Shown here one piece after another: positions 23,641 to 32,225 of a stretch of DNA of 35,513 nucleotides. The DNA is taken from contig CAZLXG010000017.1 of assembly GCA_964563585.1 (NCBI GenBank), positions 1-35,513 on the forward strand. Reading direction: 5' to 3'. A program made the translations under genes and the position numbers. Origin of the DNA: CAZLXG01 sp964563585. Its GTDB lineage: Bacteria > Bacteroidota > Bacteroidia > Flavobacteriales > Flavobacteriaceae. How positions within the stretch are numbered: the first letter of the stretch is position 1; each line of letters begins with the position of its first letter. The notes beneath the pieces are model-generated. The model was not told where the DNA came from. It worked only from the letters and a program-made list of their open reading frames with translations, and made no database searches.

Positions 23641-23665
23641 ACAGATTACTGCCTTTGCAGGAATT
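23641..23665. repeat. hairpin repeat, family B, copy 3 (degenerate)
   Basis: CTGCCTTTGCAGGAATTT preserves the family-B core with a shortened stem (CTGC/GCAG), and is preceded by AACAGATTA as in family A. It sits between two same-strand genes and touches the last base of the barrel gene, in contrast to copies 1 and 2, which lie in convergent gaps. Confidence 0.55.
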
Positions 23666-25392
23666 TAAAAATCAAACTTAAAAGTAGCTCCTGCTAAAAA
23701 CTGAATACTTTGTACCGGAAAATTTTGCCAACGTTGGTAACCTTCATTCGCTATATTATTAGCTTTTGCAAATACCGAAATCTGATCGTTTATATGATAG
23801 CCTAAATGTGCATTAGCATCAAAATAACTATCTAAAACAACAGTAAATGGTGTAGTAATTGTTATTCCATCATTTAAAAAGAACTGGTCTTTACGTTCGC
23901 CTGTATAAAATAAATTTGCCCCAGCAAACCAATGTTGGTTTATTTGATAATCTAAAAATAGTGACCCTTTTATGTCTGGTAAGTTCCACGCTTCAGCTTC
24001 TGTTTTGGTTGTATATTTAAAATATTCCGCTTTAATACCTAATTTGAAATTTCGATTTACATCTACATTTATTTCACCTGCAACTCCAAAAGTATCAACA
24101 TTATCATAGGTAATTCCAAAAGAATTTCCATAAGTATAATTTTCTGCTGTAAGTGTAATATCATTATTTCTAAACAAAGCTTTATTATTATCTGCTACAT
24201 AACGTCCGCTAATGTTATAACTCATATTGCTAGACAATTTACCTTTTAAACCAATATATGCGTTGTATTGTTGGTCGGTTGGTGTGATAAAAAGAGTTGG
24301 CGATACAAAATGATTTTCGGTAGCAAAATCATAATATGAATTTTGAATTAAATCGCCTTCTATTCCACCATAAGCTATCAATACATCATTTACCAATCTG
24401 TAAGTTGCTGTAATATTTGGATAGATAAAAAACTTACTGTCTTTTGATTCAGAATCTCTCATATAAACCGCAGAAACACCTAAATTAACGGTTAAATCGT
24501 CTTGTTTTAGTTGATATGTTGGTGTAATTCCTATTTGGAAATTACCGTAATTTAATTCATCAGTTGTAACATAATTTCTATCAAATGTACCGCTTAAATA
24601 ATCTAATTTAATATCGGTTGAAATTTCCTCTCCATTAATTGGCACATCAATAGTCGACTTAAAAATAAATCTGTTTTCACCCGAGCCTTGGTTATCTCCA
24701 AAACGTCTAAAAAAGAAACTTCCTGAGTTAATATAAGTATTTTCAAACGTAATATCACCACCAAAATGTGCGCTAAAAAAAGAATGGTCTGTATCTATAT
24801 TATTAGTTTGTGCTTGTGCAATTTGGGATTGCGGCACACCATACCAATTATACATTTGTTGCTGAAAACCAGCTTCAACATTCCATGCTAAATCACTTAA
24901 TCTTGTAGCATAATTGACATTAATTTTTGTATTTGAAAAACTATCATCAAAAGATAAATTCTCAATACCGCCTTGTGATGAATGATGACTAACATAACCA
25001 CCAACACTTTCGGTTCTGCTAATAGCATGATTTAAATACACTTCTCCTAAAATAGTTGTATACGTACCAACACCTAACGTAGCATAATTATCATACAATT
25101 TTACGGGTTTCCTTTTTTCAACAACTGCCGCTTTTCCTTTTGCCGGTGTAAACGTTGATGCAACCGGAAACGAAAAAATATTATATTTAATTTTCTTTTT
25201 TGTTGTGGTTTCTGCATCATCTAACGACGGAATTTCTTTCACTTTAAACGCATCTGATATTGATGGTGTATAAGGTTTTACAACATCAATAACACCTGTA
25301 TTAATGGTATCATTATCTCTGTTTTGAGAGAACGCAAAAGTTACACTTAATGTAATAACAACTACTAGTATATTTTTTATTTGCTTACGCAT
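23665..25392 (-). CDS. outer-membrane beta-barrel protein, TonB-dependent-receptor-like without a plug
   Basis: The product has 575 residues. A signal peptide (about 1-22) leads into a short charged linker with the block INTGVIDVVKPYTPSISDAF, then from about residue 95 alternating amphipathic strands to the C-terminal Phe typical of outer-membrane barrels (GATFKFDF). The barrel resembles the C-terminal part of TonB-dependent receptors (ISVFAKANNIANEGYQRW), but no plug domain or TonB box is seen, so energised uptake is not expected. The start lies 4 bases after the stop of the 1007-aa TPR gene. The two look like a functional pair of unknown purpose. Confidence 0.85.
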   Translation of the reverse strand: MRKQIKNILVVVITLSVTFAFSQNRDNDTINTGVIDVVKPYTPSISDAFKVKEIPSLDDAETTTKKKIKYNIFSFPVASTFTPAKGKAAVVEKRKPVKLYDNYATLGVGTYTTILGEVYLNHAISRTESVGGYVSHHSSQGGIENLSFDDSFSNTKINVNYATRLSDLAWNVEAGFQQQMYNWYGVPQSQIAQAQTNNIDTDHSFFSAHFGGDITFENTYINSGSFFFRRFGDNQGSGENRFIFKSTIDVPINGEEISTDIKLDYLSGTFDRNYVTTDELNYGNFQIGITPTYQLKQDDLTVNLGVSAVYMRDSESKDSKFFIYPNITATYRLVNDVLIAYGGIEGDLIQNSYYDFATENHFVSPTLFITPTDQQYNAYIGLKGKLSSNMSYNISGRYVADNNKALFRNNDITLTAENYTYGNSFGITYDNVDTFGVAGEINVDVNRNFKLGIKAEYFKYTTKTEAEAWNLPDIKGSLFLDYQINQHWFAGANLFYTGERKDQFFLNDGITITTPFTVVLDSYFDANAHLGYHINDQISVFAKANNIANEGYQRWQNFPVQSIQFLAGATFKFDF

Positions 25393-25396
25393 AATT

Positions 25397-28300
25397 TTAA
25401 TTTTCTTCTGATTGAATTGATGAATTTGTTTTTGCTTCTTCGATTTTTATTTTTCGTAATTCGGCTTTAGCTTCTGTTACAACATCATTAAACTCTGCAA
25501 AATTTTCGATAACACTTTCTAAAATATAAGTAGCTTGAAAAGCATCATCTAAAGCATAAAAATTCTTTGCCATAAGTACTAAACCTTTGGCACTAAAATA
25601 TTTATAACCTGAATAGTTTTTAGCTAATTTTTGAACCGATTTGTTTGATGATTCGTGCTTACCTTCCTTATGTTTAAAATAAGCATTATAGTATAGTGCT
25701 TCTGCTGCGGTTTCGCCTGTAGCAACTTTTTCAACATTCGCATAAGCTCCTTTCGCTTTATCTTTATCGCCAGTTTTAATTGCAGAGCGTGCAATTATTA
25801 TATGTGCATCACTTTTAATTTTATTATCAATTCTTGAACTTGCTAATACTTTTTCGGCATAAGAAACGGCTGCATCATAGTTTTCTAATTGATAATTAGC
25901 TTTCATTAAATTAGATTGTGCAAATATGACATTCTGCGGAAAATTAGCTTCTTCTTCCAAACGCAATAATAATGGAATGGCTTGATTCCATCTTTTACTT
26001 TCTAAATAATGTTGTGATAAACGTGATAAGGCCTCTTCGGTATATTCACTTTGTGAAGCATCAACAATATATTTATAATGTGATGCCGCATTAGAAGTCA
26101 AATCTTTTTTGTAATACAATTGCGCTACATAAAAATGGGCATGTAAAGCATGTAAACCACGAGGAAATTCATTTAAATAACCATTAAATAATGTAATCGC
26201 TTTATCTGTATTATTATCTAAATATTGTTTTTCGGCAGATTCGTAAGTAGCATTATCCAATTCTGCATCGGTAACCTCAACATAATCTAAAGTACGCACC
26301 CAAGCTGCATATTCATCCACACGACCTAAATCTATATAAATTAAACGTGCCGTAGCTACAGCTTGAACAGCTTCTGGGGTTCCTGGATAATCACCTGCTA
26401 CTCTTTTAAATTTACTTAAAGCTACCTCATTTTCACTTCCATTATAGTACACCAATCCTTGACGCAGTAACGCTTTTGGAACAAACGAGCTCATTCTATA
26501 TTCTGAACTTAATCGATTGTAAACTTGCATTGCCTTATCAGTCTCATTGGCTTTTACATATGAATTTCCTAATTCATACATAGCATCATCACGTAGTTTA
26601 GACTTCGGATATTTATCAATAAAATTTTCTAATTCTGATATTTTTTTTGAAGCTTGTCCAGAATAGCCAACACTAATTGCTTTTTGAAAAGCAGGATAAT
26701 CTGAATCTATTTCACTTAATTGAATAGCATTATTGTAAGCTTTAATAGCACTACTATATTGACTAGACACAAAATGCCCATCACCCAAACGTAAATACGC
26801 ATCATTCAATCTTACTTTATCATCTTTTTTATTTGATATAAATTGATTAAAATATCGGGTTGCTTGCGAATAGTTTTTTTGTTTGAAATAAGTATACGCT
26901 AAGTTATAATCTATATTCTCAATTTCTGGAGTTGTTGAAGATTCTGTTTGCTGCTGAAACTGTTTAAAACCAACTAATGCATCATCATAATTAGTTAAGT
27001 TATAATCTGCTTCAGCTTTCCAAAAGGTAGCTCTTGCCGTGTATTGAGCAACTCTAGGCTCTTTTAAAGATTCATCAAAAAGTGATTCTGCTTCTAAATA
27101 TTGAGTATCATTATAAAGCTCAATACCTCTATAAAATGCTACTTTTTGGTAGGCTACTTTATTTTCAAAACTCTTTTTACCTTCTAATAATTTAAGGGCT
27201 TCTTTATAGTTTTTTGATGTGATATATGAATCAATTAAAAGGGTTTCAATTTCTTCTTTATAACTCGTATCTGGATATTTATCTAAATATGCCGCCAAAA
27301 CTTGTGGTGCCGATTGATACGGGTTTCCTATTTCATAACTAATTTTCGCATAATTTAACCATGCATCTTCTTGAATTTTTAAATCGTAATTCATTTGAGA
27401 TGCATATCTAAACGCATTTAAAGCTTCTTGTTTTTTATCTAAATTAATGTAACTTTCTCCTAAATGATAGTACGCATTTTGCGCAATGGAGTTATTTCCT
27501 CCAACAATTTTATTAAATTCAGAAATGGCATTTTCATAATCACCTTGTTTATAATGAGCATAACCCAATTGATAAAAATCGGTATTATTCCACTTGCCTC
27601 TTTTCCCTTCATATTCGGCTAAATAAGGAATAGCTTCAGCATATTTTTCTAAATTAAAATAACTTTCTCCTATAATTTTTGAAAGTTCTGATACTTCAGC
27701 ATTATCACTTGTTTCTAGTCTTTCTTTAGCGAGTTCAATAGCTTTTTCAAATTTTCCCAATTTAAAATGTAAGTCTGCTTGATAATAAGATAGCTTTTCT
27801 TTGTAACGTTCTTGGTCACTTACTTGATCAAAATACTCGTTAGCTTTGTCATAATCATCACCTTCATAAGCCATAAAACCTATGTAATACTTTGCCTGCG
27901 AACCATATTCTTGAGAGTTTTCAACACGCGTTAAGTATTTTTTCGCTATAGTATATTGCTTTGTAGAAAATGCAGAATAGCCATTATTAAAATTAAACTT
28001 TTCTTTTTCTTTTTTACTTAAAGCTTCTTCATTCACTTTGTTATACCACTTTCTAGCATGAGCGTATTTAGAATTTTCAAAATAATAATCGGCAACATCA
28101 ACAAAAGCAGTATTACGTTTTGTGCTTGTTGGATACTCTTTTACAAAATCTTCAACTAATTGATCTGCACTTTTTTGATTTAAACGTACAGCACAATTAG
28201 CTATATAATAGGTGCAATCCGACTGTAAAATTTCTTCTTTAGCTGTTTTCTTTACACTAGCAAATAACGACTGAGCCGCAAGGTATTGCTGATTATTATA

Positions 28301-28420
28301 TAGTGATAAGGCTTTTTGGTAATCGACTAAACCACTGGTATAGGTAGCCGTTTTTTGTGCTATAATTTGAAAACTAAAACTTATAGCCACTAAAAGGGAA
28401 ATAATATTCTTTTTAGTCAT
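25397..28420 (-). CDS. very large secreted TPR-repeat protein
   Basis: The product has 1007 residues. A signal peptide (MTKKNIISLLVAISFSFQIIAQ) is followed almost end to end by tetratricopeptide-like helical pairs (for example YYIGFMAYEGDDYDKANEYFDQV and YHLGESYINLDKKQEALNAFRYA), well over twenty by eye. Early repeats resemble the BamD/YbgF type. The frame stays open 14 codons further to 28462, but a -7 box at 28449-28456 and the signal peptide place the start at the ATG at 28420. As a scaffold it would lie in the periplasm, beside the barrel encoded 4 bases downstream. The role is unknown. Confidence 0.88.
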   Translation of the reverse strand: MTKKNIISLLVAISFSFQIIAQKTATYTSGLVDYQKALSLYNNQQYLAAQSLFASVKKTAKEEILQSDCTYYIANCAVRLNQKSADQLVEDFVKEYPTSTKRNTAFVDVADYYFENSKYAHARKWYNKVNEEALSKKEKEKFNFNNGYSAFSTKQYTIAKKYLTRVENSQEYGSQAKYYIGFMAYEGDDYDKANEYFDQVSDQERYKEKLSYYQADLHFKLGKFEKAIELAKERLETSDNAEVSELSKIIGESYFNLEKYAEAIPYLAEYEGKRGKWNNTDFYQLGYAHYKQGDYENAISEFNKIVGGNNSIAQNAYYHLGESYINLDKKQEALNAFRYASQMNYDLKIQEDAWLNYAKISYEIGNPYQSAPQVLAAYLDKYPDTSYKEEIETLLIDSYITSKNYKEALKLLEGKKSFENKVAYQKVAFYRGIELYNDTQYLEAESLFDESLKEPRVAQYTARATFWKAEADYNLTNYDDALVGFKQFQQQTESSTTPEIENIDYNLAYTYFKQKNYSQATRYFNQFISNKKDDKVRLNDAYLRLGDGHFVSSQYSSAIKAYNNAIQLSEIDSDYPAFQKAISVGYSGQASKKISELENFIDKYPKSKLRDDAMYELGNSYVKANETDKAMQVYNRLSSEYRMSSFVPKALLRQGLVYYNGSENEVALSKFKRVAGDYPGTPEAVQAVATARLIYIDLGRVDEYAAWVRTLDYVEVTDAELDNATYESAEKQYLDNNTDKAITLFNGYLNEFPRGLHALHAHFYVAQLYYKKDLTSNAASHYKYIVDASQSEYTEEALSRLSQHYLESKRWNQAIPLLLRLEEEANFPQNVIFAQSNLMKANYQLENYDAAVSYAEKVLASSRIDNKIKSDAHIIIARSAIKTGDKDKAKGAYANVEKVATGETAAEALYYNAYFKHKEGKHESSNKSVQKLAKNYSGYKYFSAKGLVLMAKNFYALDDAFQATYILESVIENFAEFNDVVTEAKAELRKIKIEEAKTNSSIQSEEN

Positions 28421-28448
28421 TAACGATTCGTTTTTTAATTTGATGTTA

Positions 28449-28456
28449 TAAAGATA
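28449..28456 (-). promoter_or_regulatory. -7 box of the TPR-barrel unit
   Basis: The minus strand reads TATCTTTA, one base off TAnnTTTG, 28 bases before the chosen ATG. The -33 region is unclear. The remaining 150 bases up to ftsE show only a similar weak box for ftsE, TACATTTA at 28584-28591. Confidence 0.35.
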
Positions 28457-28616
28457 ATTCAATCTAAAACCTATAACGCAACAATCGTGCTATAATTATA
28501 AACCAAGTTATTAAATGTTAAATTCTATTAGAAAATAAAGCAAACTTTTAAGCGTTACTTTTTAAGTTTTAACTTTTTAGTAATACATTTACAAGACTTT
28601 AAAATTATTTTAATTT

Positions 28617-29300
28617 ATGCCAAACCCCATTTTACAACTAAAAGACGTTTCTATTTTTCAAGGAGAAAGCCTAGTGCTAAAAAACGTGAATGTAGAAATT
28701 AATAAAGGTGATTTTGTATATCTAATAGGAAAAACTGGAACTGGAAAAAGTAGTTTTATGAAAACCCTTTATGCAGATTTACCTTTAACCGAAGGTGAAG
28801 GACATATTGTTGATTACGATTTAAAAAATCTTAAAGAAAAAGATATTCCATTTTTAAGACGAAAATTAGGTGTAGTTTTTCAAGATTTTAAATTATTGAC
28901 TGATAGAACTATTAACGACAACTTATTATTTGTTTTAAAGGCTACTGGATGGAAAGACAAAGAAGAAATGAATACACGTGTTGAGGAGGTTTTAACTAAA
29001 GTAGATATGAAAACTACTGGATTTAAATATCCGCACGAACTTTCTGGTGGCGAACAACAACGCATAGCTATTGCTAGAGCTTTACTTAACAACCCTGAAC
29101 TTATTTTAGCTGATGAACCTACTGGAAATCTAGACCCACAAACTAGCGTTGAAGTTATGGAAGTGTTACAAGAAATTAATAAAAATGGCAATACTATATT
29201 GATGGCTACACACGATTATGCTTTACTACTTAAATATCCAAGTAAAACACTAAAGTGTGATGAAAATCAAGTTTATGAAGTTGTGCAAAAGAAAGGCTAA
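28617..29300 (+). CDS. ftsE: cell division ATP-binding protein FtsE
   Basis: The product has 227 residues. Walker A GKTGTGKS (38-45), the Q-loop VVFQDFKLL, the signature LSGGEQQRIAIARAL, Walker B LILADEPTGNLD and the switch His in MATHDY are all present. The DFKLLTDRT stretch after the Q-loop and the overall length identify FtsE and not a generic exporter ATPase. With FtsX it controls wall hydrolases at the septum from the inner face of the membrane. No ftsX is adjacent; instead a GT2 glycosyltransferase starts 2 bases after the stop. Confidence 0.93.
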   Translation: MPNPILQLKDVSIFQGESLVLKNVNVEINKGDFVYLIGKTGTGKSSFMKTLYADLPLTEGEGHIVDYDLKNLKEKDIPFLRRKLGVVFQDFKLLTDRTINDNLLFVLKATGWKDKEEMNTRVEEVLTKVDMKTTGFKYPHELSGGEQQRIAIARALLNNPELILADEPTGNLDPQTSVEVMEVLQEINKNGNTILMATHDYALLLKYPSKTLKCDENQVYEVVQKKG

Positions 29301-29302
29301 GT

Positions 29303-30199
29303 ATGCTATCCATTTTAATTCCTGTATATAATTACAATGTTGTAAATCTTGTTAGTGAAATTCATAGACAAGCTACTCAAGCTAAAATTGAATTCGAAAT
29401 TATTTGTGTAGATGACGCTTCGAAATCTCTATTAAATAAACATAATGAAAAAATAAATTCCTTGAAAAATTCTACTTTTTTTTCAAATAAAAAAAATTTA
29501 GGATATAGTAGTAATAGGAATTTTTTAGCCTCAATATCTAAATTTAAAAATTTAATATTTATTGACGGTGATTCAATTATAATAAGCAACCTATATATTA
29601 ACACATATTTAAACATACTTTCTAAAAAATTTGATATTGTATATGGAGGAAGAATTCATCCAAACTCAATTAAAAATCCTTATAAAAGTTTACGATGGAA
29701 ATATGGTAAATTTAGAGAAGATAAATCTACAGCTAAGCGAGCTGAGAAAAAATATGAAGCCTTAATGTTTAATAACACACTTGTTAAAAAAAATGTATTT
29801 GGTTTAATTAAATTTGATGTTATAACTAATAAATATGGTCATGATGATACTTTATTTGCTTATAAAGCAAGTTTAGCCAAACTGGACGTAAAACATATTA
29901 ACAATAGTATAATGCATGCAGACATAGATGAAAATTACGTCTTTTTAAAAAAAACAGAAACAGCTTTAAACAACTTAAAATACATTAGCAAACATAACTT
30001 AATAAGCTCAGATTTTGTAAAAATGCTAAGTGTTCATAAAAAATTAAAGTGCTATAAAATAGATTATATTCTAACAATGTTTTATAAACGATTTAAAAAC
30101 AAAATGAAACACAATTTAGTCTCTAACAACCCTTCATTAAAAATATTTAATTTATACAGATTAAGTTACTTTTGTTACATCTATAACAAAAAAATATGA
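29303..30199 (+). CDS. family 2 glycosyltransferase
   Basis: The product has 298 residues. The GT-A fold is shown by LSILIPVYNYNVVNLVSEI at the N-terminus, EIICVDDASK, the NLGYSSNRN segment that grips the nucleotide sugar, and the metal-binding DGDS in place of DxD. NKYGHDDTLFAYK supplies the likely catalytic acidic residues. No membrane segments are seen, so it acts on the cytoplasmic face. It starts 2 bases after ftsE and overlaps the next GT2 gene by 4 bases. From here on the DNA is visibly more AT-rich, with many Lys/Asn codons. Confidence 0.88.
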   Translation: MLSILIPVYNYNVVNLVSEIHRQATQAKIEFEIICVDDASKSLLNKHNEKINSLKNSTFFSNKKNLGYSSNRNFLASISKFKNLIFIDGDSIIISNLYINTYLNILSKKFDIVYGGRIHPNSIKNPYKSLRWKYGKFREDKSTAKRAEKKYEALMFNNTLVKKNVFGLIKFDVITNKYGHDDTLFAYKASLAKLDVKHINNSIMHADIDENYVFLKKTETALNNLKYISKHNLISSDFVKMLSVHKKLKCYKIDYILTMFYKRFKNKMKHNLVSNNPSLKIFNLYRLSYFCYIYNKKI

Positions 30200-31146
30200 T
30201 TCCTTTTTTTTCTATAACTATTCCTTTATATAATAAAGAAAACTTTATTGAAAATACACTACAAAGCGTTTTTAATCAAACGTTTCAAGATTTTGAAATT
30301 ATTATAGTTAATGATGGATCTACAGATAATAGTTTAGAAAAAGCTAAAAATGCGCTTTTAGGCTATGAAAATCACACAATTATTCATCAGAAAAACAAAG
30401 GTTTGTCGGCTACTAGAAACAAAGGTATTTCAATTGCAAAAGGGAAGATTATAGCGTTATTGGATGCAGATGATATTTGGGATATAGGGTTTTTAAGTGA
30501 AATATATAATTTATGGAATAAATTTCCTGAAGCATCATTATATGGTACTGATTATCTTGAAAAATATAGCAATACAAATGTTTTAGAACCTAAAAAAAAC
30601 TTAGATGCTTCATTAAAAAATAAATCTTTTTTAGTTGAAAATTTTTTTAATGTAAGCTTGTTTCAATTAATTGTTAGTCAAAGTAATTTTGCATTTAAAA
30701 CTGAAGTATTTAAAACCATTAAATTTAATGACACTATTGATTTTGGAGAAGATGTTGAATTTTATATTAAAAGCAATTTAAAGTACAAATTTGCATATAC
30801 TTATAGAGCATTAGCAACAATTCATTTGAATATTCCCAACCAAATGACAAGTAAAAACTATAAAGGAAAACGATTACCAGATTTTGACGCTTTTGAGCAA
30901 GAAGCTGCTACAAATCCATCACTTAAAAAATTTTTAGATTATAATAGATATTTTTTTCTAATTAACTCTAGAATTTTTAATGATAAGGCAACATACAATT
31001 TAATGGCAAAACACATTAACTACAACAACCTTTCTACTAAACAAAAGTTTCTTTTAAAAAGTCCTTTGTTTCTTTTAAAGCTTTTAAAATTTATTAAAAA
31101 GATATTTTTAAGGTATAATATTAGGTTAACATCTTTTAATGATTAA
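30196..31146 (+). CDS. family 2 glycosyltransferase
   Basis: The product has 316 residues. Typical GT2 features are FSITIPLYNKENFIENTLQS, FEIIIVNDGSTDNS, KNKGLSATRNKGI and the metal-binding LDADDIWD. The GEDVEFYIKS motif carries the probable catalytic residues. The start ATG overlaps the TGA of the preceding GT2 gene (ATGA), a sign of coupling. Its stop shares bases with the stop of the convergent GT4 gene. The sugar and acceptor are unknown; surface polysaccharide or LPS core is likely from context. Confidence 0.92.
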   Translation: MIPFFSITIPLYNKENFIENTLQSVFNQTFQDFEIIIVNDGSTDNSLEKAKNALLGYENHTIIHQKNKGLSATRNKGISIAKGKIIALLDADDIWDIGFLSEIYNLWNKFPEASLYGTDYLEKYSNTNVLEPKKNLDASLKNKSFLVENFFNVSLFQLIVSQSNFAFKTEVFKTIKFNDTIDFGEDVEFYIKSNLKYKFAYTYRALATIHLNIPNQMTSKNYKGKRLPDFDAFEQEAATNPSLKKFLDYNRYFFLINSRIFNDKATYNLMAKHINYNNLSTKQKFLLKSPLFLLKLLKFIKKIFLRYNIRLTSFND

Positions 31147-32225
31147 CTAAATATAACTTCCCAAGATTTAATTACAGAGTCTCCTGTAAAATTATTAATA
31201 GAGTTACTTGCGTTAGCTTTTAATTTATTATACAAATCTTTGTTAGTTTGTAAAAGGTCAATACTTTTCTCTAATTCTTTAAAATCTTGATCTTTAACAA
31301 GAAGTCCGTTATTTTTATTCTTTATTAATTCTGATGGACCAGATTTACAATTAAAAGATACTACAGGTGTTTCTAAGGCAAGTGTTTCTAATATAACTAA
31401 TGGCATGCCTTCATATTTACTGCATAGCACTAAAAATTTACAATGTTTAATATAATCGTATGGGTTTGAAACAAAACCTAACAATTTTACTGTGTCTTGT
31501 AAATTATTAGTTTTAATTATTGCTTCTAATTTTTCTCTATCTTTTCCTTGTCCTAATATAATTAATGGAATTCCTTTTTTACAAGATTCTGTATTTTTAT
31601 AGCTTAAGATAAGCTTGTCAAACTGCTTAACTGGATTAATTAATCTTCCTATTGCTAAAATGGCATTATTTGGAATATCTACTTGAGAGGTTTTAAAATT
31701 TTGTAACAAATTTTTATTAATAAAGTTTGGTATATATGTTACATTACCAAATGTATGATACTTATTTAAAGCCTTTTCAATATCTTTTGAAACGCCAATA
31801 ATTGCTCTTGCTTTACTGTATTCTTTTTTAAAGAAATGCCCTTTAGGAATATGGTATGCTATATTAAAATGCTGAATACTCATTACCATTTTTTTAATAT
31901 TAAAAACAAATAGATGAAGTATTAATTCCAAAACAAACCTATTACGCATTCTAAAATCTACATAAAAATCGGCATCAATTTCTTTATAATATTTTCTAAA
32001 TAAAAGTATTTTTTTAAATTGCTTAATCCATTTTATATGCGACTCATTTTCACCTAAATTATAAAGTTTTCCTGTATATTTATATGTGATTTTATCCCAA
32101 AGCGATATTATTGAAACTTTATATCCTGCTGCTTCTAATGAATAGGAAAAAGATGCTGCTACTTTTTCGGCTCCACCACCACAAAGGCAATCTACTATAA
32201 TACAAATATGTTTTTTATTCTTCAT
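31143..32225 (-). CDS. family 4 glycosyltransferase (GT-B)
   Basis: The product has 360 residues. The N-terminal domain opens with the Gly-rich loop VDCLCGGGAEKVAASF; the C-terminal domain has AIGRLINPVKQFDKLI and the E-x7-E signature in YEGMPLVILETLALETPVVSF, followed by GPSELIKNKNNGLLV. This is a retaining GT-B enzyme using a nucleotide sugar. The start overlaps the stop of the phosphoethanolamine-transferase-type gene by 4 bases (ATGA), so both are one transcript. Confidence 0.92.
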   Translation of the reverse strand: MKNKKHICIIVDCLCGGGAEKVAASFSYSLEAAGYKVSIISLWDKITYKYTGKLYNLGENESHIKWIKQFKKILLFRKYYKEIDADFYVDFRMRNRFVLELILHLFVFNIKKMVMSIQHFNIAYHIPKGHFFKKEYSKARAIIGVSKDIEKALNKYHTFGNVTYIPNFINKNLLQNFKTSQVDIPNNAILAIGRLINPVKQFDKLILSYKNTESCKKGIPLIILGQGKDREKLEAIIKTNNLQDTVKLLGFVSNPYDYIKHCKFLVLCSKYEGMPLVILETLALETPVVSFNCKSGPSELIKNKNNGLLVKDQDFKELEKSIDLLQTNKDLYNKLKANASNSINNFTGDSVIKSWEVIFS

